This document shows, in pieces, positions 54,701-64,000 of a DNA stretch of 64,000 bases. Source of the DNA: Tribonema minus (taxonomy: Eukaryota > Sar > Xanthophyceae > Tribonematales > Tribonemataceae); NCBI GenBank assembly GCA_017506865.1, contig JAFCMP010000190.1, positions 1,083,817-1,147,816 of the forward strand. The letters run 5' to 3'. The first letter of the stretch is position 1, and each line of letters starts with the position of its first letter. The notes beneath the pieces are model-generated. The model made no database searches and was not told where the DNA came from. It saw only the letters and a program-made list of their open reading frames with translations. Both the position numbers and the translations under genes were made by a program.

Positions 54701-57700
54701 GCAGGATGCGGCCCCAGTCGCGCAGCTCGCGATTGCCCGTGGCCATGCCCAGCAGGTACACGGCGTAGTACGCATTCACGGCCTCGGAGCTGCTCTCCTG
54801 GCTCTTGCCGTTGCCCTGCGAGAACAGCCCGCTCGCCCAGCTGCGCGAGCGTGGCGCGGCGGCGGCGGCAGCATCAGTGGCGGTGCTTGGCGCACGGAGT
54901 GCATTGTGCGCACACAACAAACCCGCGGATGGGATTTTTAGTGTGCGAATTGTTGGATACACATTAGAGTCAGAGTCAGAGTCGAGCTGCTCTCACAGGT
55001 CATCCACGGTCGTTGGCCCCGTGACAGTGGGCTGCACGCTCAGCTGCACGGCACGGACGGCACGGTAGAGGCAGAGCACCTCGAAGCGGTGCTCGCGGAC
55101 CGCAATCAGACGTGCAGCGCGGCGCGCGAGCATGCGCGCGTCGAGGCATATCAACGCTCAGCAGCGCTAGCGTGCGCCATTTGTCATCCAGCCTCAAACG
55201 CTGACGCACAGAGCAACACATGTCGAAAGCGCAAGACTGCAGCAGACGCACAGCAGCGCTCGCGGCGTGCGGCAGCCGAAGTGCGCTGCGAGGGCACTGC
55301 GGCCTGTGAGCGTGCCGCGCGCCTTTCCGGCGCTGCTCTCAAGTTGAGCGCTGCTGCCACGCACCCCAGCCCCAGCCCTCACAATCACGGAAGATATGCA
55401 TGCATGTGTTGCCTTGAGTATCCGTAGACTGCGTCTGTTTGCGCTGTGAGCATGGACGGTCTGGAGGCACCTCACACCACAACTGCGACTTTGCAACTTG
55501 CACACAGAACCATGTGCGCGCGTACTGACAGCATACCAGAGACGCGGCCAGACTGGGCCCCATAACCCCCCCCGCTCCCCTCCCCCCCAAGTGCGACTTG
55601 GCACCTTGCGTACTGAATCACACGGATATGCACTGACAGCATACCGGAGACATACCGTCAGGGGCCAGACTGGGAGCCTTAACCCCCCGCCCCCCCTCCC
55701 CCACGAGTCGCCGCACGCACCTATGCCCGTCGAAGAAGTCCTTGTGGCGCGCTGTCGGGAAGCGGTCCGCGAGCGCGCGGTGGCACGCAATGTCCGACAC
55801 CATGAAGTCCAGCTGGCGCCGGTACGCGGGGTAGAAGCCGGGGCGGTTTCTTGGCGACGACGGCCGCCGCGTACAAGAAGTAGCCGTAGTGGAAGTGGTG
55901 GTCATTGTACCTGCGGCGGCGGCGGGCAGCGCAGCGCAGGCTTTGAGTGCGTGTCTGGCGCTGCATGTCTGGCTGAGAAGTGAGGAAAATCTTGAGACAA
56001 GGTGGAGGTTCCAGCAATACAGGCGTAACAAATCGTAGTTCAAAGTCGAGCACTGAGCACAACTGAACGTGGCGACGACCACCGCGGCGTATAAAAAGTA
56101 GCCGTAGTGGAAGTGGTGGTCGTTGTACGTGCGGCGGCAGCGGCAGGGCGCAGCGCAGCGAGGCAGGCGGCGTTGAGTGCAGGGCGAGGGGTAGAACGTC
56201 GCACCAGCTTACAAGAAGTAGCCGTAGTGGAAGTGGTGGGCGTTGTACCTGCGGCGGCGGCGGCAGCCGCGCGCAGCGCAGGCTTCGAGTGCGCACCTGG
56301 CGCTAGCTGAGAAGCAAGGGCCTGTCGGCGCTGTCTTGAGACCACGTTGCAATTTTATCACGTGAGCGCATCGAAGTTGCGGGTCAGAAGATGGGCACTG
56401 AGCACAACTGAAGTGGCGACGACCACTGCGGCGCACTGCAAGCAGTTGTAGCAATACTGGTGGCCGTTGTACCCTACCTGCGGCGGAAGTGGAGCTGAGT
56501 GAGAAGACGCCGTGGCTCTCGGGCGAGTAGCCACTGAAGTGATTTGCCTGAGCGTTGAGCCGTGCTCATTTCACAGGTCAGCTATGCCGAGGACTCCTCG
56601 CAAGCAGCCTGAGTCACAGGCCAGCGTCGACCAGCTCTCACCAGATCAACATCTACTGCGGAGTTTGCCCCGAACTACTTAGCGTTCCGCATGCGCCAAA
56701 TTCCTGAGCACTGATGCAGCATTTCACGCCAGTCCCACAATCCGCTGCAGCTTCGTTGATGCCGTCATACGCACGAGCGGTAGATGATACCTTGGGTAGT
56801 ACATCGACCACCGCTGCAACAACGCCGCAGGGGCCCGCTTAGGCAGCGAGGCTTCTGCACACCAGCGCAAGCCGCGCCACTGACTGATCTCACCACAGCC
56901 TTTGCTGAAGCCCACCGCGGCGGCGCTCGGGTGGTCGTACATGCACATAGATGAGCAGAACAGCGCATGCTGTCAATACGTCGCCAGACTCCGCCGCAAC
57001 GTTGCAAAGGCCACCGTCCGCAGAGTTGTTGTCTGTGGACAAAGTATGCGCATGCGGCGCTGACTGCTCTCACCAGCCGTTGCCGAAGTCCGCGCGGCAT
57101 CGTTGAGGCCGTCGTACGTGTGAGCAGCAATCCTACACATCTGAGATGCAGGTCGCAAATGCATCAGCCAGCTCTGCAGCGCCACCGCAAGAACGACGCG
57201 GTGCAAAATTGTTGGGGCCAAGAGAATTAGCAACATTAGTGCCTCTCACCAGCCGTTGCCGAAGTCCGCAGCTGCGTCATTGAGGCCGTCGTACGTGTGA
57301 ACAGATCATCACGCCTTGGATATGCATCGTCAAACTCGGCGGCGACACTGCACGGGACAACACTGCGCAGAGCGGATGTTTTGCGACCCGAATACTGTTC
57401 CGCGCTGCTTGCTCTCACCAACCGTTGCCAAAGTCCGCTGCGGCGTCGTTGAGTCCGTCGTAGGTGACGACGCCGCCCCACGTCTTGTCGTACACGAGGA
57501 GGTCGCTGTTGTCGTTGCGGAGCCACGCCGCCATCGCATCTTCAATCACGGAGACCGCCTGCTCCGTGCGCAAGTTGCAACGCACGTTGCGAGACCACGG
57601 TGGTGGACATGAGCCCGCAGGTATGGCATGTACCAGCGACAGCGCTCCGCACCGCTGTCTGCAAGGTGTTGGCAATAATTTGCACGCAGTGCTTTTGGCA

Positions 57701-58836
57701 GCATTGTAATACAGTGCTGCGCGGTCGCCTAACAGTGGCCAAAAACATAAAACAGACGCTCGGGCAGCGACGAGGACAACTCGAATGCCACACACACTCT
57801 TCTCACAAGCAGGCAGCGGTGCAAAGCAGCAGTGCTCAACACCCGTAGCATCAGCGCCCACCTGGTCCTGTACCCCATCTCGCCCAGCTCCTCCGCGATG
57901 AGTGCCAGGCGCGCCATCCTCGCGCTCTGCGGCGGTTACGGCGGTTTCGGCAGCGCAGCGCGTCAGCGTTGAGCATCTCAGCGCATACACGCGCACCAGC
58001 GGCCGATCGGCCGCACAACAACACAACGCACATGCACTTCAAAGTATGACTTGAAGTACACATGTATTTTCAAACTATGACTTGAAGGAAACTTCGAAGT
58101 ACATGTGCAGCAGCTGACGGATCGCACAGCAACACCAACGCATACGTACATGAAGGTATGACTCGAACAACACACACGCTAGCAGCCAAACTCCGCACAA
58201 CCACACAATGCACATGTACTTCAAAGTATGCACTTCAAGTACTCATCAAATTCTGCTATGATCGGCGCCGGGCGCGCCAGCGCCTCGCACCTTGCACCGA
58301 AGAGCATCGCAAGCGCACTGCGCGCGCGCACACTGCCATCCCCCCCCCCCTGCTCGCTGGACCTGCAGATGTCAGCCGGGCCAAGCTCACAATCAGCGTC
58401 TACAGGCGCACCTGCTTGCTGAAGCCGTAGATGTCGGCGGCGGTCGGGTGCTCCGTGCTGATGTCCTTGACGAGCTCCGCGCGAATCTCGTCCGCGCGGT
58501 CCGCCCCCCACCCCCCCGCGAGCCCCCCGTCCCCACCCCACCGCCGTCAGCGCCTCGCGCATCTCCCACGAGGTGCCCACGACGCCCGTCATGCGTCCTG
58601 CGCACGCGGAAAGAGAGAAGAACGAGTTGGCAGTGGGCCCACAGGCCGTAGTGTGAAAGTGTCGGCATTGCGAGACGAGGACGCGTCGGGGAACGGCGTG
58701 CGGCGGCGGAGAAGTGACTGCACTGACTGCACGCGCGCAGCTGGAAGAAACAAATGCGAAGCGTGATTGCGACTCGCACATCTCCCACGAGGTGCCCACG
58801 ACGCCCGTCGTGCGCCCCTATATGCGCGCGCTGCGC

Positions 58837-58882
<46 letters not shown>

Positions 58883-61790
58883 CCAGTTGGCAGTGGGATC
58901 GCAGGTCATCATGGAAGAGCATCATCGTCGCGCACACAAGCCGAGACGCCGCGGACAGAGGTGCAGCGGCGGGGAATGGCGTGCGGTGGCAGGGAAACGA
59001 CTGCTGCGCGCGCAGCTGGGAGAAGCAAAGGCGGAGCGCGCCGCGGAGTGCGGCGAGCACGGCAGTGATGCTGGCAGCTGCGTCGCGCGCTGCCGCGCAA
59101 GCGCACGGAAAGCGAATCGCAGCGCGATGCGGAGCACTGAACGCACGAGTCGCGGCCACAGCGGAGAAAGGGCAGTGACAATGGAGGTGTGGGTGCACAC
59201 GCGCGCCCTTTGTGCCCCCCCTCCCAACCATTCCTGCAGCTCACTGCGATGCCAGCGTGCCCCCCCCCCCCCCCCCGCGCGCTGCTTGCCCCGCACGCGG
59301 ATACCTGGCGGGCTCGTGCATTAACACCTTGCGCGTCTGGTAGGCCCCGGGCACGGCCACTGCAGTCAGCTCCATGTCCGGCTTGATGTGGCGCGGCAGG
59401 CTCAGCATCAGAGTATGTACCTGTACGTACGGTGGGGGCCCTTTGCCACCACCCTCCCAACGCTTCAACTTCGATGAGGACGGCCGCGCTTGCCTCGAGT
59501 GTCTGGTGGTACGCCTTGGGCGTGGCCGCCTCGGTCGGCTCCATCATGCCCATGACGGCAGTGCAGTCGACACAATCAATGTCAACTTCAAGTTGAAGAA
59601 CTTCAAGTTGAAGAACTTTAAGTTGAAACAAACTCACCTTGAGCGTCTGGTACGCCTTGGGCATGGCCACCTCGGTCGTCTCCATGTCCATCATGTCGAT
59701 GTGGTGCGGCAGCGCCAGCATGAGGAGGTCCCCAAAGCCGTACTTCTCCCAGACAAACTTGGTGACTAGCGTGTCGCCGTCGACGTCGAACTGGATCTGC
59801 GGCAGCAACACCACGCGACCAGCCAAGAGAAATGGCGTCAAAATCACATGCGTCGAAAGAAATATATCCCCAGTACATCTACTGCTAAATGTATATCTGC
59901 GGCCATAATTTCTAAGAAGGCGCCGACCGGCCTGCTCTGCTCGAGAGTCACAAATCAGGTCAGCTTGTTTTATGTACTTCAAGTATGAGCTTGGTCACCA
60001 GCGTGTCCCTGTCAAAGCCCAACTGGGTCTGCGGCAGCAACATTGCTTGCCCAGCAAAGGGGAATGGCTTGAACATCACATGCATCAAAAAAGTGTATAT
60101 ATTCCGAGTACATGTACCGCTGTTTGTAATTAGTTGTGTACTTTGGAGTGGGAGCGTCACCAGCAAGTCGCCATCCACAACTGCAGCAGCGCTCAGCGCC
60201 GACAGCGCGTGGGACCCACGTGTCTGTACAAGTATCAGAAGGACGCGCGAGCACATATGTATGTACACGGTGGAAAGTGAGAGCACTGCCATCAACAGCA
60301 GACACGATCATGTGGTCAGCGCAAACGATTGGAGCTGCATGAGATGACATGCAGTTTGTTGCACATGACAGTTGCTCCGACGAGGTGTTGCCGTCACGAC
60401 GAGCCACGTGCTCTGAAAAAAACAAGACAGCAGGCCCGGCCTGGTGTTGAAGAGCCTCACCACTTCAGCCATGATCTTCGTACGGAAGGGCTTCACGCAC
60501 AAGTGCCGACACTTTTTTTTTTTACAGCAGCGCTCAACCACTGGCGCACCTCGCCGCCCTTAGTGTACGCGTACGCGCGCTCGTTGAGCTCAAAAACATA
60601 TGAGCACACGCTTTCAGGTGGTAAGACTTGAGACCGGCCTGGTGTTGAACAGGCTCACCACTCCAGGGACGATATTCATTTCACAACACAAGTGCTTCAC
60701 AACACAAGTGCCGACATTTTTTTCTATAGCAGCGCTCAGTCATCGACGCACCTCGCCGCCCTTGGCGTACGCGTACGCGTGCTCGTTCAGCTCGAACACA
60801 TGTAAACACATGCTTTACACTTGGGACTTGGCCTGGTGTTGAACAGGCTTACCACCACTACAACAGTACCTTACAATACTCGTACAGCTTCAAAGCACAA
60901 TGTGCCAATGATTCTTTATGATGGCAGCGCTCAGCCACCAGCGCACCTCGCCGCCCTTGGCGTACGCGTACGCGTGCTCGTTGAGCTCAAACTCCGCCTC
61001 GCCGTCGCCCGCGCGCGCGGCAGCAGCGCCGCGCGCAGCATGCCTGACATGGGCATGAGCGCGGTGAACGACCGCGCCTCCACTTGAAGCTGACGCTCTC
61101 GGACGTGTACACCTGTGCGTTGCGGGGGGCGGCGGAGGGGGGGAGGGAGGGGTGTGAGGGGGGGGGGGGGGTTGAGCACTGATGCTGGGAGTCGCTCGGA
61201 CGTTTACACCTGTACGTTGTGGGGGGCGGTGGTGTGTGTGTGTGGGGTGGGGGGGGGGGGGGGGGGGAGCACTGATGCTGGGAGTCCCGCAACAACATAA
61301 CGCCCTCCTTGAACTTGAAGTGAGGCTCACACACACAGCACACGCTCTTGTCGCTTTCCGGGCTGCCATTTGCGGCCTGTTCTCAAATTTTTGCGGCTGG
61401 GGCGGGATGCGAACCCACCGCCGAGGCCTCCAAGACAATTGAAGTGAAGTTCGCATGTTCCGTTCCTAGGGGGCGACAAAACTGACGCTCCCGGACGTGT
61501 GTGCACCTGTGTGCGACACCATGATTGTGTGCTCTGCCAGACCTTGATGTGAGCTGCATGACGTTCGCGCAAACTGAAACTTACCTCGGCAAGGCTCACC
61601 AAGCACGTCGCCCAGTTGCCGCAGCCAGCTGATCTAAGGTTCTTGCTGAGAACACACGGTCCCCCCCCTCCATCCTATTCCTGTAGTCCGGACTTCACCC
61701 TCGATACTTGCGCTCGCAACGTCCCAACCCTGCCACACTGAATCGAGCCTCATCAACCACGCCTCCCAATTGCAGAGTACTTCTTGCTGT

Positions 61791-61823
<33 letters not shown>

Positions 61824-63664
61824 ACCGTCCCCGAATCTTGCCCCAAACCCTCCCCACCACACCTAGCCCACCGCCCCCCTTACCCCTCCGAAGCGGGCTC
61901 ACTATCCACGTCTCCCAGTTACTGAGGCCGAGCTGAGGGGGTCTTGCTGTACACAAATCCTCTCCTTACGCCCCCCCCCCCACCGTCCCGAATCTTACCC
62001 CAAAACCTCCCCACCACACCTGAGCCCACCGCCCCCATTTACCCCACCGAAGCGCGCTCACCATCCACGTCTCCCAGTTGCTGAGGCCGAGCTTGAAGGT
62101 CTTGCCGCGCACGGTGGCGCCCTCCTTGAGGGGCTTGCCGTCCAGCGCCAGGATGCTGGTCGCGGTCGCCAGCGTCGGCGTCGCGTCCTTGTACTCTGCG
62201 CGCAGCAGGCGGCGGCGCGCACAGCGGCAATGTTACCACCACCGAGAGGCGGGGCACGCGTGTGCAGCGGCTTCACAACCGCATAAACGAGGCTTCATTG
62301 GAAACATCTGGAGGAAAATTCTGCTGAGGTAGCGCAGCGTCGGCGTCGCGTCGTTGACAAGGATTCCTTGTGCTCTGCGCGCAGCGGCAGCAGGCGCGCG
62401 CAGCGGCAGCATTGCCATCAGCGACAGGGGCGGCCAGGTGGCGCGCCGATTGGGGGGGCACGCGGGCGGCTTCGGCTTCACCCTCAAAACCAAAGCTCAA
62501 CTTGCAGGTTCTGAATGAAGACTTTGTTTGCCGAGGCAGCGCCACGCGCTGCTCTGATGAGTGGTCCGAAGCTCATCGCCGGCGCCGCCGCCGCCGCCAG
62601 CGCCGCCGCCGCCAGCGCCGCCGCCGCCAGCAATGCCGCTGCAGGCTCGCGCTCCGCTGCTGCGCGCGCATGACGGGCAGCCGCGCGCCCCCCTGTTCAA
62701 TCCCCGTGAACCGGCAGCACGGGGTCGCGAAGAACCCGTGCGTGAAGCATTGCAAGGGCGGTGCCATGCCAAGACAGCCGGTAAATGTGTTCGCGTCGCT
62801 TCGGCGGAACGCGTCTGAGGCGCCAACGCGCAGGTCGGAACTCGCTGAGCGTTGTTGTGTACTGGCTGCCGCACACGAGGCGCGCTGCGACCAGCACTTG
62901 TCGTCATCTGATAGACTACAAGTAACCCTTTTCAGGTCTGGTGGGCATGTATTAGGCCAGGAGCGACTCACCAAATGTCATGTGCGAGCTGCCGCGCCAG
63001 ATGCGCATTGCAAACGACACTTTCCATCTACTATATTACTGGTACACATGATTTCAATGTTGTCGTGAGTGATTCGGTGAGCAGGACGGAATTGACGACG
63101 GCGGCGCGTTGCTCGTGGCTCCTACTTCGTTGCCAATTATATTTTGACACAGACCTCGCGACTCAGCGAACGTCATGTACGGGCTGCCGCGCACGAGGCG
63201 CGCCGCAAACGCCACTTTCCATTCCCATTTTATTCCATTTACTTCGAAGTACTTTGTCGAGACTGCCACTGCAGTAGTTGACTCACCGAACGTCATGTAC
63301 GGGCTGCCGCGCACGAGGTGCGTCGCAAACGCCGCGCCCCCGCGCAGCTCGTGGCTCACGCTCGCCGACAGGTTGTCGTAGCGTGAGCGCGTGCCCGAGG
63401 TACCCCTCCGCCGCCCCCACTGTCAGGTCCGCATCGAAGACGTCCGTGATGCGCCGCCGCGACGCCTGGCGCCGCACCGCGCTGAAGCTGACGTCGATGC
63501 CGTGCGCGCCGGCGCGAACAGCGTACGGCAGCGGCACCACGGGCTGGTCGCCGGCGCCGATGACGAGGTTCGTGAACCACGCGCCCGTAGGGTAGGGGGG
63601 CTTCACCGCCCCCCACAGCGCCGTCGGCCGCAGCGGTGTGCGCCGCCGTCACGAAGGGGACACC
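51785..63664 (-). pseudogene. Inverted, frameshifted copy of the GH81 gene (exons 2-13)
   Basis: Mirror image of the gene at 37243-50667. The copy of exon 1 would lie beyond 64000. Small indels break the coding exons: single-base losses near 51926, 52014, 57867 and 61082, two losses in C runs at 58520-58535, a base gain near 55848, a 2-base loss near 63380 and a change near 63636. The copies of exons 3, 5, 8, 10, 11 and 12 look intact. No substitution in a GH81 signature residue was noticed. If the sequence is correct, this is a very young dead copy. If the arm is a fold-back artefact, no second gene exists. The left copy, with every exon open, should be taken as the gene. Confidence 0.8.
58839..58879. 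repeat. (GA)n microsatellite, mirror of 43577-43618
   Basis: About 20 GA units at the position expected for the mirror of the (CT)n tract. The flank differs by small indels (GCGCGCTGCGCGCGAGAG against CTCTCGCGCGCGCGCGCGC). Confidence 0.95.
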
Positions 63665-64000
63665 TGCGCGTTGCGGCAGCAGCGTCGTCGTCGTTTTCTG
63701 CGGGGGGTGGGGGCCCGGGGGGTGAGAGGGGTCCGACTGGACCGCCGCGCTGTGGCGGGTGGCGGGGGAGGGGCTGTTGGCTTTTGAGATGTGGGAGAGA
63801 GTCGGGCACTGCAGCGCAGTGGGGCCGCGGCGCTGCCGCCGCTGAGCGCGCGCCTGCGAAACTGCCGCAGGTCTACAGAGTAGAATCCAACATGTACTCA
63901 AGTTTACATAACGCCTGCGAACGGCCGCGCTTCTGCAAGTCGGAGATCCATTGTAGACATTCACAGACTACATTACACACGCACCACAAAAGTGGCTTGC

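Larger units (their letters stand above)
51230..64000 (-). repeat. Right arm of the giant palindrome, continues past the window
   Basis: Reverse complement of 38453-51220 up to the last base of the window. Differences found by reading are single or few-base insertions and deletions, many in homopolymers: a G run of 25 at 40637-40661 mirrors a C run of 32 at 61792-61823. I found practically no clean substitutions. Confidence 0.95.

Noticed and set aside
51785..63664. A second functional GH81 gene
   Set aside because: Several exons are frameshifted and the arm is probably an unpolished mirror of the left copy.
38453..64000. Terminal inverted repeats of a giant transposon
   Set aside because: The arms meet with only nine bases between them, there is no cargo or transposase, and they contain an ordinary glycoside hydrolase gene.
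1..64000. tRNA, rRNA or snRNA genes
   Set aside because: I saw no cloverleaf with A and B boxes, no rRNA core sequence and no snRNA signature on either strand; a covariance-model scan would settle it.

Overview
Overall type. This is a nuclear window from a GC-rich, intron-dense eukaryote. Exons are short, almost all donors read AG|GTRNG, and introns are packed with homopolymer G and C runs. The gene content fits a flagellate protist, most likely an alga such as a stramenopile or haptophyte: a ciliary-type coiled-coil protein, an NHL/LCCL/EGF surface protein, and a GH81 beta-1,3-glucanase. TTAGGG-type repeats lie inside introns. The lineage is inferred from content; no rRNA or other marker is present.

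Layout. (1) 1-982, plus strand: last exons of a coiled-coil protein resembling CFAP45. (2) 2475-23029, plus: a gene of about 22 exons for a type I membrane protein of about 2,160-2,180 residues. It has a signal peptide, NHL propeller blades, an LCCL domain, about ten EGF-like modules, one membrane helix and a basic tail. All exon phases close. (3) 25568 to about 31290, minus: an IQ-motif protein with six exons recognised. (4) 31994-36935, plus: a low-complexity coiled-coil protein of five exons, divergent from (3). (5) 37243-50667, plus: a complete 13-exon GH81 endo-beta-1,3-glucanase of 772 residues with an N-terminal membrane anchor. (6) 51230-64000: an almost exact inverted copy of 38453-51220, carrying a frameshifted minus-strand copy of the GH81 gene that leaves the window before its first exon.

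Two observations dominate. First, 38453-64000 is a palindrome with arms of at least 12.7 kb and only 9 bases between them. Where I compared the arms they differ almost only by small insertions and deletions, which break the reading frame in the right arm only. That pattern suggests a fold-back or missed-adapter assembly artefact more than an old duplication. Second, introns of every gene contain decayed tandem copies ('echoes') of the neighbouring exon edge with its splice site. About a third of acceptors are themselves followed by GT (AG|GT at both intron ends). Together these fit intron birth and growth by tandem duplication of AGGT-containing exon segments, seen here at many stages.

The genes do not form an operon or cluster. 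The two shared themes are cilium/cytoskeleton-type proteins (genes 1, 3, perhaps 4) and glucan or cell-surface biology (genes 2, 5).
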